Below, piece by piece: positions 13,965-23,477 of a stretch of DNA of 64,000 bases. A program made the translations under genes and the position numbers. Below the pieces are notes generated by a model that was not told where the DNA came from, ran no database searches, and worked only from the letters and a program-made list of their open reading frames with translations. The stretch covers positions 1 to 64,000 of the forward strand of contig DASYXT010000111.1 of the NCBI GenBank assembly GCA_035934555.1, written 5' to 3'. This DNA comes from DASYXT01 sp035934555. GTDB taxonomy: Bacteria; Verrucomicrobiota; Verrucomicrobiia; Limisphaerales; UBA8199. How positions within the stretch are numbered: the first letter of the stretch is position 1; each line of letters opens with the position of its first letter.

Positions 13965-16900
13965 AAGAAACCGGACAAATCGAGCCCCTCGGACAAGTCA
14001 CATTAGCGCCTGCGCTGGACCTGGCCGCCATCCGAGCTCGGCTCAACGGCGTGCGTGGCCAGGATTACTGGCGCAGCCTCGAGGAACTCGCCGAAACCAA
14101 GGAATTCCAGGCGATGCTCCATCGTGAGTTTCCGTCGGGGGCTTCCGAATGGTGGGACGGCTTGAACCGCAGGAATTTTCTAAAAATGGCCGCCGCCACT
14201 ATGGCACTGGCCGGTTTAAATGCCTGCACCAAGCAGCCCACGCGAGAGATTTTTCCTTACGTGAAGCAACCGGCGGAACTGGTGCTGGGGGAACCACTCT
14301 ATTACGCCACCACGATGCTGCTGGGCGGCTTCGCCACCGGCGTGCTGGCCAAGAGCCGCGAAGGCCACCCGATCAAAGTGGATGGCAATCCTGAGCACCC
14401 TTCCAGCCTGGGCGGCTCGAGCGTGTGGCTTCAAACCTCCATTCTCAATCTCTACGACCCTGACCGTTCGCAAACCGTCACCTACCATGGCGAAATCAGT
14501 ACCTGGGCGTTGTTTCTCTCCGATTTGAATGATGTGCTGAAAGAGCAGGAAGCCACCAAAGGGGCAGGCCTGCGCTTCCTGACCGAGACGGTCACCTCGC
14601 CCACTTTGGCGGCGCAGCTAAGTGACCTGCTCAAGCGCTTTCCCAAAGCCCGATGGCACCAGTACGACCCCATCACCCGCGACCATGTCCGCGAAGGAGC
14701 TCGCCTGGCCTTCGGCCAGTTTGTCGAGGCGCATTATCAATTCGACAAAGCTGCTGTCATTCTGGCTTTAGACGCGGACTTCCTCTATACCCATCCGCAG
14801 CGGCTGCGCTACACCCGCCAATTCATCGAGGGCCGCCGCGTCAGCACCGGCAAGCGGGAGATGAACCGGCTGTACGTGGTCGAGAGCACGCCCACAGTCA
14901 CCGGAACCATGGCCGACCATCGGCTGCCGCTGGAGAGCGGAGCAATCCAGGACTTCGCGCTCCTCCTCGCGCAACAAATCGGCGTGCCAGTTCAATCTCA
15001 GAAAAAAAACCTTTCTCCAACCCAGGCCCACTGGGCCAGCGCCGTGGTCAAAGACCTGCAGCAGCATCGCGGCGCAAGCATCGTGCTCGCTGGTGAATGG
15101 CAACCGCCCGTCGTCCATGCCCTGGCTCACCTGCTGAACCAAATGCTGGGCAATGTGGGCAACACTGTTTCCTATACTGAGACAGCGGAGGCCTACCCTG
15201 TCAATCAGTTCGCGTCGCTGAGCGAGTTGCTCCAGGAAATGAACGCGGGCACCGTCGAGACACTGTTTATTTTGGGTGGCAACGCGGCCTATACGGCGCC
15301 GGCCGACCTGGAGTTTGTCCGGCGCCTGGGCAACGTCAAACGGAGCATTCATTTGGGGCTGGAGCAGGACGAGACGGCCGCCGGTTGCACCTGGCACATC
15401 CCTGGCACCCATTACCTCGAATCATGGGGCGACGCCCGCGCATTCGACGGCACCGTCTCGCTGATGCAGCCGCTCATCGCGCCGCTTTACGACGGCAAAT
15501 CTGCCTATGAGGTGCTGGGCGCGATGTTCCAGCAACAGCCGATTCGCAGCGACTACGACATCGTGCGCGAGTTCTGGCAGAAACAAAATATCTGGCCTGA
15601 CTTCGACAAAGGTTGGCGGCAGGCCCTGCATGACGGGTTGATCGCGGGAACGCAATTCTCAGTAAAAGAGACCCGGGTGAAGGAAGGATTGGAGAAGCAG
15701 TTGAATGGGTTAAACGGGTTAACTGAAGCGCGCACTGGCACTGTTATTAACACCACGCTTCAGCGGGGCGTTAATGAAAACGAGCAGGCGCAGACGTTCT
15801 GGGACAATCCACCCAAGAAACAGATACGTATCGAGGACGTGGAGATTTGCTTTCGGCCCGACCCAAACTTGTGGGATGGCCGTTTTGCCAACAATGGATG
15901 GCTGCAGGAATGCCCCAAACCGACCAACAAACTTACCTGGGACAATGCCGTCTTGTTCAGCCCCAGTTTGGCAGAACGTTCGGGACTGACAACGGGAGAT
16001 GTCGTGGAAGTGAATTTTCAAAACCGGACCGTGCGCGGGCCGGTCTGGGTGATGCCTGGCCAGGCAGAACACACGATTGCTCTTCACCTGGGCTATGGTC
16101 GCTCCCGCGTTGGACGCGTGGGAGAAGGGGTTGGTTTCAATGCCTACGTTTTGAGGACATCGGTTGCGCCTTGGTTCGGCTCCGGCGCGAGCCTCGCCTC
16201 GACCGGCGATACGCATTTGTTAGTTGCCACTCAGACTCATTACCACCTCCACAGTCCAGAGCGGCAGATCTACCGGGCGGTGGGCCTGGAGGAGCTGCGG
16301 TCTAACCCGGACATTGTCAAGCAATCCGTCGAGACGCCTGAAACCGACGAAACGCTCTACTACACCGACGAATACAAATACGAAGGTTATAAGTGGGGCA
16401 TGTCCATTGATCTGACGGCCTGCATTGGCTGCAACGCTTGCGTGGTCGCCTGCGAGGTGGAGAACAACATCCCCGTGGTCGGCAAAGAGCAGGTCCGTAA
16501 GAACCGCGAAATGCTTTGGCTCCGGGTGGACACCTATTATCAGGGCAGCGTGGACAATCCCAGCTTCAATCATGCGCCGGTGCCTTGCATGCATTGCGAG
16601 CATGCCCCCTGCGAACTCGTTTGTCCGGTCGAGGCGACGGTTCACGATAGCGAGGGCCTGAACCTGATGGTCTATCAGAGGTGTGTGGGCACCCGCTTCT
16701 GCTCCAACAACTGTCCTTACAAAGTCCGCCGCTTCAATTTCCTCCGCTACACGGACTACGACACGCCCAGTCTCAAGCCGATGTACAACCCGGAGGTGAC
16801 GGTGCGCTGGCGCGGAGTCATGGAAAAATGCACCTATTGCGTTCAGCGCATCGCCGCGGCACGCATTACCGCTGAGAAGCAGAACCGCCAGATTCACGAC

Positions 16901-17128
16901 GGCGAAGTGCAGACGGCCTGCCAGCAGGCCTGCCCCGCCCAAGCGATCGTGTTCGGCGATCTCAATACCGCCGACAGCAAAGTGGTGCAACTCAAGAAGC
17001 AGCCGCTGGATTACTCTATGCTGGGCGAGCTAAATGTCCGTCCCCGTACCACTTATCTGGCGAAAGTGACCAATCCTGGCAAGGAACTCGCAGGCACCCG
17101 GGTGATGAAGGAAACGGACAAGGAATAG
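13961..17128 (+). CDS. actB: Alternative complex III subunit ActB, molybdopterin-like/ferredoxin fusion
   Basis: 1055 residues. ATG at 13961 overlaps the actA stop; the open frame further upstream is a shadow of actA. An N-terminal twin-arginine-like stretch NRRNFLKMAAAT (69-80) leads to a lipobox LNAC (Cys-89), so the protein is probably exported folded and lipidated. Residues of about 100-750 resemble a molybdopterin oxidoreductase that in this family holds no cofactor. From about residue 820 comes a NrfC-like domain with cysteine groups CIGCNACVVAC, CMHCEHAPCELVC, CVGTRFCSNNC and CTYCVQRI/CQQAC, enough for three [4Fe-4S] and one [3Fe-4S] cluster as in known ActB. It joins quinol oxidation at ActC to ActA. 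Confidence 0.95.
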   Translation: MKETGQIEPLGQVTLAPALDLAAIRARLNGVRGQDYWRSLEELAETKEFQAMLHREFPSGASEWWDGLNRRNFLKMAAATMALAGLNACTKQPTREIFPYVKQPAELVLGEPLYYATTMLLGGFATGVLAKSREGHPIKVDGNPEHPSSLGGSSVWLQTSILNLYDPDRSQTVTYHGEISTWALFLSDLNDVLKEQEATKGAGLRFLTETVTSPTLAAQLSDLLKRFPKARWHQYDPITRDHVREGARLAFGQFVEAHYQFDKAAVILALDADFLYTHPQRLRYTRQFIEGRRVSTGKREMNRLYVVESTPTVTGTMADHRLPLESGAIQDFALLLAQQIGVPVQSQKKNLSPTQAHWASAVVKDLQQHRGASIVLAGEWQPPVVHALAHLLNQMLGNVGNTVSYTETAEAYPVNQFASLSELLQEMNAGTVETLFILGGNAAYTAPADLEFVRRLGNVKRSIHLGLEQDETAAGCTWHIPGTHYLESWGDARAFDGTVSLMQPLIAPLYDGKSAYEVLGAMFQQQPIRSDYDIVREFWQKQNIWPDFDKGWRQALHDGLIAGTQFSVKETRVKEGLEKQLNGLNGLTEARTGTVINTTLQRGVNENEQAQTFWDNPPKKQIRIEDVEICFRPDPNLWDGRFANNGWLQECPKPTNKLTWDNAVLFSPSLAERSGLTTGDVVEVNFQNRTVRGPVWVMPGQAEHTIALHLGYGRSRVGRVGEGVGFNAYVLRTSVAPWFGSGASLASTGDTHLLVATQTHYHLHSPERQIYRAVGLEELRSNPDIVKQSVETPETDETLYYTDEYKYEGYKWGMSIDLTACIGCNACVVACEVENNIPVVGKEQVRKNREMLWLRVDTYYQGSVDNPSFNHAPVPCMHCEHAPCELVCPVEATVHDSEGLNLMVYQRCVGTRFCSNNCPYKVRRFNFLRYTDYDTPSLKPMYNPEVTVRWRGVMEKCTYCVQRIAAARITAEKQNRQIHDGEVQTACQQACPAQAIVFGDLNTADSKVVQLKKQPLDYSMLGELNVRPRTTYLAKVTNPGKELAGTRVMKETDKE

Positions 17129-17133
17129 GCTGC

Positions 17134-18549
17134 ATGGAAACCATTCAAGGCTCTGAGCCACAATTGCGAGTACCGGGAAAACCGTTTCCGGTAACGCCGC
17201 TGGGTTTTCCTGCCGAAATGATCGGGCCGAAGGAGACCTATGAGCGTGTCAGCGACCAGATCACCGATGAGGCTCTGCGCCATCCTCATCAAAAGGCCTG
17301 GTTGTTCGGATTTACGATTGTCTTCCTCATGTTACTGATGTTTGGCATCTCGATCGGTTACCTGCTGTTTCGGGGGCCGGGCATCTGGGGCATCAACATT
17401 CCTGTGGCCTGGGGCTTTGCTATTGTCAACTTTGTCTGGTGGATCGGCATCGGCCATGCCGGCACGTTCATCTCAGCCATCCTATTGCTCCTGCTCCAAA
17501 AGTGGCGCACGACCATCAACCGGTTCACCGAGGCGATGACGCTCTTTGCAGTGATTTGCGCCGGGATGTTTCCGTTGCTGCACCTGGGCAGGCCCTGGGT
17601 GTTCTATTTCATCGTTCCCTACCCTGATACTATGGCGCTGTGGCCGCAATTCCGCAGCCCGCTGGTGTGGGACCTATTCGCTGTTAGCACCTATTTCACC
17701 GTGTCGCTGATCTTCTGGTACATCGGCGTGGTGCCGGACCTGGCGACGGTGCGGGACAAGGCACAAGGCAAATGGAAGCGCATTTTCTACGGCATCGGCG
17801 CGCTGGGCTGGCGCGGTTCGGCAATCCACTGGCAGAACCATCAATCGGCCTACCTCTTACTGGCCGGCCTCGCTACTCCCCTGGTGCTCTCGGTCCATAG
17901 TGTCGTGAGTTTCGATTTCTCCATCGCCCAACTTCCCGGATGGCATTCAACCATCTTCCCACCTTACTTCGTCGCTGGGGCAATTTATTCAGGGTTCGCG
18001 ATGGTCCTGAACTTAATCATCCCCATCCGGCGCCTTTACGGATTCCAGAACCTGATTACCACGCGCACACTCAACAACATGGCTTGTGTGATGCTGGCCA
18101 CCTGCTGGATGGTGGCCTACGGCTACATCATGGAGGCCTTCATGGCTTGGTACAGCGGCGATACCTTCGATTCGTATATGATGCGCGACCGCGCTTTTGG
18201 CCCGTACGGATGGGTCTTCTGGCTGCTAATGACCGTTAACGTCATCATCCCCCAACTGCTCTGGTCGCGCTGGATACGGACCCACACAGTCCCCCTGTTT
18301 TTCGTGGCTCTTTCCGCCAACATCGGCATGTGGTTGGAGCGGTTTGTCATCGTGGTTCAGAGTCTGCACCGGGACTTTCTACCCCGGAGCTGGCAGATGT
18401 TCTATCCCACTGTCTGGGACTGGACCACGCTCTTTGGCAGCATCGGGCTATTCCTGACGCTGATGCTTCTTTTCATCCGCTACATTCCGATGATCTCTAT
18501 CTCCGAATCCCGCGAGCTGATTGCACAGCGGAAGGAGGGGAGGTTGTGA
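17134..18549 (+). CDS. actC: Alternative complex III subunit ActC, NrfD-like membrane protein
   Basis: 471 residues with about ten hydrophobic spans. It is the NrfD/PsrC-like quinol-binding subunit, with characteristic WWIGIGHAGTFISAILLLL and WRTTINRFTEAMTLFAVICAG. It begins six bases after actB. In the complex it takes electrons from quinol and may take part in proton movement. A gap of 166 bases with repeat sequence separates it from actD, unlike the tight spacing elsewhere in this operon. Confidence 0.95.
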   Translation: METIQGSEPQLRVPGKPFPVTPLGFPAEMIGPKETYERVSDQITDEALRHPHQKAWLFGFTIVFLMLLMFGISIGYLLFRGPGIWGINIPVAWGFAIVNFVWWIGIGHAGTFISAILLLLLQKWRTTINRFTEAMTLFAVICAGMFPLLHLGRPWVFYFIVPYPDTMALWPQFRSPLVWDLFAVSTYFTVSLIFWYIGVVPDLATVRDKAQGKWKRIFYGIGALGWRGSAIHWQNHQSAYLLLAGLATPLVLSVHSVVSFDFSIAQLPGWHSTIFPPYFVAGAIYSGFAMVLNLIIPIRRLYGFQNLITTRTLNNMACVMLATCWMVAYGYIMEAFMAWYSGDTFDSYMMRDRAFGPYGWVFWLLMTVNVIIPQLLWSRWIRTHTVPLFFVALSANIGMWLERFVIVVQSLHRDFLPRSWQMFYPTVWDWTTLFGSIGLFLTLMLLFIRYIPMISISESRELIAQRKEGRL

Positions 18550-18715
18550 GCAGAAAACTCGAAAGCCGGAACGTATCGGCGAGGGGCGGGGACGTCTCGT
18601 CCCCCCGCTTTGCGAGCTTCTCGTCGGAACCTGGGGACGGGACGTTTCCGCGCGCGTCCGAACCTCGAGTGGTTCGATTTAGGAGACCGCAGGCAGGCGA
18701 AAGCGAGGCAAGCAC
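18550..18715. repeat. GC-rich repeat insert between actC and actD
   Basis: A hairpin with perfect 7-bp arms GGGGACG-TCT-CGTCCCC lies at 18588-18604. The related GGGGACGGGACGTTTCC lies near 18633-18649. The region has no gene, and the other genes of the operon overlap or nearly touch. It looks like a dispersed repeat inserted within the operon; it might lower expression downstream. Confidence 0.5.
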
Positions 18716-19312
18716 ATGAACGAGTCGCTGCCCGGCCACCCAATGCTCATGGAGCCACCAGAAACCATGGTGGCTGGCAAAAAGATTCTTTACGGCCTCA
18801 TGGCTGAATTCGAAGACCACGAACAGTTACTGGAAGCCACCAAACGGGCCTACATGCAAGGTTACCGGGAAATGGACGCTTATGCGCCCTTTCCCGTCGA
18901 AGGATTGGCCGAGGCGCTAGGTCGCGAGGGCAGCCTGGTTCCGTTAATTACGTTGGTCGGGGGAATGGCCGGCGGCCTGGGCGGCTACTTTATGGAGTGG
19001 TATTCAATGGCCCGGCTTTATCCCCTTAATGTAGGTGGGCGCCCGCACAATAGCTGGCCCAACTTCATTCCGGTGACCTTCGAACTGACTGTGCTGATCG
19101 CCTCCCTCTCCGCGCTCACCGCTATGCTGGTGCTCAACCGTCTGCCCCAACCCCATCATCCTGTGTTCAATGTGCCGGAATTCCGGCGCGCCTCTATTGA
19201 CCGGTTCTTTCTTTCCATTGAGACCGAGGACCCTGCCTTCGAGCGTGGACCGACCTGGAAATTTCTGGAAAGCCTAAAACCCCTCAAAGTCACGGAGGTG
19301 TGGGATGAATAG
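18716..19312 (+). CDS. actD: Alternative complex III subunit ActD (DUF3341)
   Basis: 198 residues. The N-terminal soluble part (ILYGLMAEFEDHEQLLEATK, GYREMDAYAPFPVEGL) is the DUF3341 signature. Two membrane spans follow (LVPLITLVGGMAGGLGGYF and FELTVLIASLSALTAMLVL), with the conserved GRPHNSWPNFIPVTFE between them. It is a structural subunit near ActC/ActF. The start at 18716 lies after the repeat insert; only a weak GCAAG-like ribosome site is seen. It overlaps actE by eight bases. Confidence 0.92.
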   Translation: MNESLPGHPMLMEPPETMVAGKKILYGLMAEFEDHEQLLEATKRAYMQGYREMDAYAPFPVEGLAEALGREGSLVPLITLVGGMAGGLGGYFMEWYSMARLYPLNVGGRPHNSWPNFIPVTFELTVLIASLSALTAMLVLNRLPQPHHPVFNVPEFRRASIDRFFLSIETEDPAFERGPTWKFLESLKPLKVTEVWDE

Positions 19313-19892
19313 GAAGGCTAAAGGACGAGGAACGGGCCTCTTGGTTACATTAGCCTTTCTGCTGCTTGGTTGCCGTCGCGACATGTTCCATCAACCGTTC
19401 AGCAAACCATTGGAGCCGAGTGACTTTTTTCAGGACAACCACATGGCCTCCCGTCCCCTGGTGCCCCATACCGTCGCCCGCGGTCACTTGGACGCGGATG
19501 AGGCGTTCTATACCGGCAAGATTGGAACGAACTTGGTCGAGACGTTCCCTTTTCCGATCACGGCCGACGTGCTCGAACGTGGGCGTGAGCGCTTCGATAT
19601 TTACTGCTCGCCTTGCCACGGTCGCACCGGCGAAGGCAACGGCATAATTGTGCAGCGGGGCTTCCCGCCACCCCCTTCCTATCACATCGACCGGTTGCGC
19701 CAGGCGCCCGCCGGGCATTTCTTCGATGTCATCACCCAGGGTTACGGCATTATGTACTCCTACGCGGCACGAGTCGAACCGGCCGACCGCTGGGCCATTG
19801 CCGCCTATATCCGGGCTTTGCAAAAGAGCCAGGATGCGAAGTTGGCGGAAGTGCCGCCACAAGAACGCGCGAAGCTGGAGGCGCAAAGATGA
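19305..19892 (+). CDS. actE: Alternative complex III subunit ActE, monoheme cytochrome c lipoprotein
   Basis: 195 residues. The signal peptide ends in the lipobox LLGC (Cys-23), so it is a lipid-anchored periplasmic cytochrome. One heme site, CSPCH (101-105), is followed by GRTGEGNGIIVQRGFPPPPS, typical of ActE. A methionine in YGIMYSY is the likely sixth ligand. It probably delivers electrons from the ActA/ActB arm to the oxidase or a soluble carrier. It overlaps actD and actF. Confidence 0.93.
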   Translation: MNRKAKGRGTGLLVTLAFLLLGCRRDMFHQPFSKPLEPSDFFQDNHMASRPLVPHTVARGHLDADEAFYTGKIGTNLVETFPFPITADVLERGRERFDIYCSPCHGRTGEGNGIIVQRGFPPPPSYHIDRLRQAPAGHFFDVITQGYGIMYSYAARVEPADRWAIAAYIRALQKSQDAKLAEVPPQERAKLEAQR

Positions 19893-21115
19893 ACGCAAGC
19901 CTGGCCAACGAACTCAAGATCGAGGGGGCGCAATTTCCAGTTGCCATGGAGCCCAGGCTTCGCTCCCGCCTGAGCCAGGTCCAACTTGGCTCATTGGTCA
20001 TCGGACTGGCGGCGCTGGGCCTCACGGCGTATGGGGCGGTCGCAGACCCCCCGCAATTCTTTTTTTCGTACCTTTTCGGTTTCTTGTTCTGGCTGCAGGT
20101 TTCGCTGGGGTGCTTCCTGGTAACCATGATTCACTTCCTCACCGGCGGGCGCTGGGGCTATCCCACGCGGCGCTTCCTGGAAGCCGGCTTCATGGTCCTG
20201 CCGTTGCTATTGCTGTTGTTCATCCCGGTCTTTTTTGGCCTGCACGAGCTCTACCCCTGGGGGCATCCAGCGGAAGTGGCGTCTTCGAAGGTTCTGCAAG
20301 AGCGCGCGGTTTATCAAAATAGCTGGGGCTTTATCGCGCGCGCCGTTTTCTTCCTGGGGGTTTGGAGCGGGATGGCTTGGGCGCTGCGCCGCTGGTCGCT
20401 CCAGCAGGACGCCACCGATGATCCGGCCCCCACCCGCAAAGCGCGTCTGCTCAGCGGGCCCGGCATTGTCATCTATTGCCTACTCGGGACCTTCGCGTGC
20501 GTGGATTGGATCATGTCGCTCGAAAAGGACTGGTACTCGACGATGTTTGCGGTGATCATCATCATCGGGCAAATTCTGGTCGCGCTCGCCTTCGCGGTCG
20601 TGATGTTAAGCCTGTTCCGAAAGCAAGAGCCGCTGGTGAGAGTCGTCAGTAAGAGCCAATACCATCAACTCGGCAACCTGCTGCTGGCGTTTGTCATGTT
20701 CTGGACCTACGTCTCGTTTGGCCAACTCCTGATCATTTATTCCGGAGATTTGCCGCACGAACTGAAGTGGTATCTGCATCGCATCGCTACCAGTTGGAAG
20801 GTCGCGGTGGCGGCGCTGGCGCTCTTCCACTTCTTTCTGCCCTTTTACTTGCTGCTTTTTCGAGCGGTGAAGAAGCACTTCGCCCCGCTCACGGCCGTCG
20901 CGGCCACTCTTTTTGTCGTTCACGTCGTGAGCATCTATTGGATGGTGATGCCGGCCTTTCATCAGTCCGGCGTCAGGTTGAGTTGGCTGGATTTCACCGC
21001 CCCGATCGGCATCGGCGGCCTTTGGCTGGCAGCTTACCTGGCTTACCTCAAGGCCGCGCCTCTGCTGCTGCAACACGACCCGGGACTGCAATTCGCTTTC
21101 AAGTATGACCGTTAA
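19889..21115 (+). CDS. actF: Alternative complex III subunit ActF, NrfD-like membrane protein
   Basis: 408 residues. ATG at 19889 overlaps the actE stop (ATGA); the longer frame from 19613 runs inside actE and is not real. About ten hydrophobic spans. It is a second NrfD-like subunit, paired with ActC in known structures. HELYPWGHP and YQNSWGFIARAVFF are conserved in the family. It ends 11 bases into the next gene. Confidence 0.93.
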   Translation: MNASLANELKIEGAQFPVAMEPRLRSRLSQVQLGSLVIGLAALGLTAYGAVADPPQFFFSYLFGFLFWLQVSLGCFLVTMIHFLTGGRWGYPTRRFLEAGFMVLPLLLLLFIPVFFGLHELYPWGHPAEVASSKVLQERAVYQNSWGFIARAVFFLGVWSGMAWALRRWSLQQDATDDPAPTRKARLLSGPGIVIYCLLGTFACVDWIMSLEKDWYSTMFAVIIIIGQILVALAFAVVMLSLFRKQEPLVRVVSKSQYHQLGNLLLAFVMFWTYVSFGQLLIIYSGDLPHELKWYLHRIATSWKVAVAALALFHFFLPFYLLLFRAVKKHFAPLTAVAATLFVVHVVSIYWMVMPAFHQSGVRLSWLDFTAPIGIGGLWLAAYLAYLKAAPLLLQHDPGLQFAFKYDR

Positions 21116-21602
21116 TCCAAATCCGGAACCCAGTCACCAACGCGAACCCGCCAGCGGCCACGAAACCCGCGATGCCAGTGTCCGGTGGATCGCCCGGGTA
21201 GTCGTTTTGCTCTTCGTTTCCGGTTTGGCCATTCAATTCATTCTGTCCGGATTCCTGAGCAAGCTGAAGCACACGCCGCCTCCCACGGACCCTTGGCAAC
21301 CGCTCCCACACGCCGGGCGTGTCCCGCCCTCCACGCCCCCGTTCCCGCGACTGCAAGTTTCAGCCCCTTTGGACTTACTGGCCTACCGCGCGCGCGAAGA
21401 AACTGAACTTAGCACCTATGGCTGGATCAACCGAACCTCTGGTGTGGTCCGCATTCCCATCAAACGGGCCATGGAACTGGTCTTGCAGGAGGGTCTGCCG
21501 GTCCGAGCCAATCCCAATGCCAACCGGCTCGGCCCTTCAACCTACCAATTGATGCAGCAACGTCCGGAACTGCGCCAACCTGAGATTAAAGGCAACCAAT
21601 GA
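21105..21602 (+). CDS. Conserved single-span protein of ACIII/oxidase operons
   Basis: 165 residues, overlapping actF by 11 bases and the SCO gene by four. One span near residues 28-50 (ARVVVLLFVSGLAIQFIL) is followed by a periplasmic proline-rich stretch and the motif YGWINRTSGVVRIPIKRAME, then LVLQEGLPVR. I recall this YGW-(x)n-GVVRIPI-x-RAM block in unknown proteins next to SCO and cox genes in Acidobacteria and Planctomycetes, so it is probably a real accessory factor for oxidase or complex III assembly. Its action is unknown. Confidence 0.75.
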   Translation: MTVNPNPEPSHQREPASGHETRDASVRWIARVVVLLFVSGLAIQFILSGFLSKLKHTPPPTDPWQPLPHAGRVPPSTPPFPRLQVSAPLDLLAYRAREETELSTYGWINRTSGVVRIPIKRAMELVLQEGLPVRANPNANRLGPSTYQLMQQRPELRQPEIKGNQ

Positions 21603-22477
21603 ACCACTGGAAAACAGCCGCACGACTCTGCCTTTATCTTTCCATTCTCGTGTTGCTGCCGGCATTTTCTGTGGGCGCTCAAGCGCTTTCCGATGACGCG
21701 CTGTCCCAAATCCGTTTCGAGCAGAAGCTCGGCGCGCAGGTGACTTTATCCTTGCCGTTCCGGGATGCGGCAGGCCGCGCGGTCGAGTTGGGCCAATATT
21801 TCGGACGCAAACCCGTGGTCCTCGTGCTGGGTTACTACGAATGCCCGATGCTCTGCACGCTGGTGCTCAACGGTCTGGTGGACAGCGCCGCCGATATGAA
21901 GTGGACCATCGGAAGGGAGTTCGCGGTAATAGATGTGAGTATCAACCCGAAGGAAACCCCTGCGCTGGCCGCCGCCAAGAAACGCACTTACATCAAACAG
22001 TATGGCCGCCCGCAAGCGGGGCAAGACTGGCACTTTCTCATCGGCCAACAAGCCGCTGTCCGGCAGTTGGCCGATGAGGTCGGCTTCCGCTACGCTTACG
22101 ATCCGGCATCGAAGCAATACGCGCATCCCAGCGGGTTGGTCATCCTGACCCCCGAGGGCAAGGTTTCGCGCTATTTGTTTGGAGTAGCCTATTCACCCAA
22201 CGATCTCTACGCGGCGTTGCGCCAAGCCTCCTCTAACAATGTCGGTTCGCCGATCCAGCAGTTGATTCTGCTCTGCTTCCATTACAACCCCCTCACCGGC
22301 AAGTACAGCGGCACAATCATGTTGGTGCTGCGGCTTTGCGGGTTGGCAACCATGGCGGGCTTGCTCTGGTTGGTTGCCGCGCTGGCACGGCGTAAGATGG
22401 CTACCAGGGCCGCTCTTATCAGCACCGTACCTCAGCCCCGTGCATCCGCGCGGCTGCCCCAAGGAGAGCGGCCATGA
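21599..22477 (+). CDS. SCO1/SenC-type copper chaperone
   Basis: 292 residues. The signal peptide ends near VGAQA. The thioredoxin-like fold has the copper-binding ECPMLC (Cys-82, Cys-86) and a distant His-176 (YAHPSG), the three usual copper ligands. SCO proteins load the CuA centre of cytochrome oxidase subunit II, and coxB follows at once. Unlike minimal SCO proteins it has an extra C-terminal span (IMLVLRLCGLATMAGLLWLV), so it may be held in the membrane at that end. Confidence 0.92.
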   Translation: MNHWKTAARLCLYLSILVLLPAFSVGAQALSDDALSQIRFEQKLGAQVTLSLPFRDAAGRAVELGQYFGRKPVVLVLGYYECPMLCTLVLNGLVDSAADMKWTIGREFAVIDVSINPKETPALAAAKKRTYIKQYGRPQAGQDWHFLIGQQAAVRQLADEVGFRYAYDPASKQYAHPSGLVILTPEGKVSRYLFGVAYSPNDLYAALRQASSNNVGSPIQQLILLCFHYNPLTGKYSGTIMLVLRLCGLATMAGLLWLVAALARRKMATRAALISTVPQPRASARLPQGERP

Positions 22478-22532
22478 CTTCGTGCTTCACCATTCATGTT
22501 TCACGCATCACGACGCAACGCGCGCCACGTTC

Positions 22533-23477
22533 ATGACCTTTCCCATCCTTCCAGAGCAAGCGTCCAAGGTGGCCGAGCAAACCGACAACCTCTACTGGGG
22601 TTTGCTTTGTATCAGCGCGGCTGTGTGCCTGATCGTGTTCGTGCCGATGGCCTGTTTTCTGTTTAAGTACCGCAATGGGAAACCGGCGGACCGCACGCCG
22701 CTCCACCTGCCTGAGCTCAAGATCGAGTTGACCTGGACGCTTGTGCCATTGCTGATTTTCATGTGCTTTTATGTCTGGGGCGCCCAGAACTACTTCCAGG
22801 TCGAGCGGCCCCCACCCAATGCTCTGAATATTGACGTGGTGGGCAAGCAATGGATGTGGAAAGTCCAGCATCCGGAAGGCAACCGCGAAATTGACGAGCT
22901 GCACGTGCCGCTGGGCCGGATGGTGAAGCTGACGATGACCTCCGAGGATGTCATCCACGACCTCTATTTGCCTGCCTTCCGCATCAAACAAGACGTCGTG
23001 CCGGGGCGTTACACTACCGAATGGTTCAAGGCGGCCAAGCTAGGCTCGTATCATCTGTTCTGCTCCGAATACTGCGGCACCTCCCATTCACTCATGGTCG
23101 GCCACGTGATCGTCCTGACGCCGGCCGAATACCAGGCCTGGCTGACGAAAGGCCAGCCCGGCAGCACACTGGCGCAATCGGGAGAGAACCTGTTCCGCGA
23201 ACTGGGCTGCAGCGGCTGCCATGTGGGCAAATCGGTCGTCCGGGCCCCCCCTTTGGAGGGACTCTTTGGCAAGCCGGTGCCGCTGAGCGATCGCGAGGTG
23301 GTCACCGCCGATGAGGGCTACCTTCGCGATTCGATTCTCTATCCCGCCAAGCAAATCGTCGCTGGTTATACCAACGATATGCCCTCGTTTCGCGGCAAGG
23401 TTAGCGAGGAAGAACTGCTCCAGATCATTGCCTATATCAAGAGCCTTGGCTCACAAACACCGGTGAGGGAACAATGA
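22533..23477 (+). CDS. coxB: Cytochrome c oxidase subunit II with fused cytochrome c (caa3 type)
   Basis: 314 residues from ATG at 22533; the upstream open frame overlaps the SCO gene and lacks family sequence. No clear ribosome site is seen. Two N-terminal membrane helices are followed by the CuA domain with CSEYCGTSHSLM (from residue 177), holding all CuA ligands. A C-terminal cytochrome c domain follows, with CSGCH at 226-230 and MPSF as the likely axial methionine. The fused heme makes this a caa3 oxidase, able to take electrons directly from alternative complex III. It overlaps coxA by four bases. Confidence 0.95.
   Translation: MTFPILPEQASKVAEQTDNLYWGLLCISAAVCLIVFVPMACFLFKYRNGKPADRTPLHLPELKIELTWTLVPLLIFMCFYVWGAQNYFQVERPPPNALNIDVVGKQWMWKVQHPEGNREIDELHVPLGRMVKLTMTSEDVIHDLYLPAFRIKQDVVPGRYTTEWFKAAKLGSYHLFCSEYCGTSHSLMVGHVIVLTPAEYQAWLTKGQPGSTLAQSGENLFRELGCSGCHVGKSVVRAPPLEGLFGKPVPLSDREVVTADEGYLRDSILYPAKQIVAGYTNDMPSFRGKVSEEELLQIIAYIKSLGSQTPVREQ

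Noticed and set aside
18330..18719. Frame bridging actC and actD
   Set aside because: Runs through the repeat insert and out of frame with actC; no protein features.
19613..19888. N-terminal extension of ActF within actE
   Set aside because: Arginine-rich shadow of the cytochrome gene; the ATGA overlap start is better.
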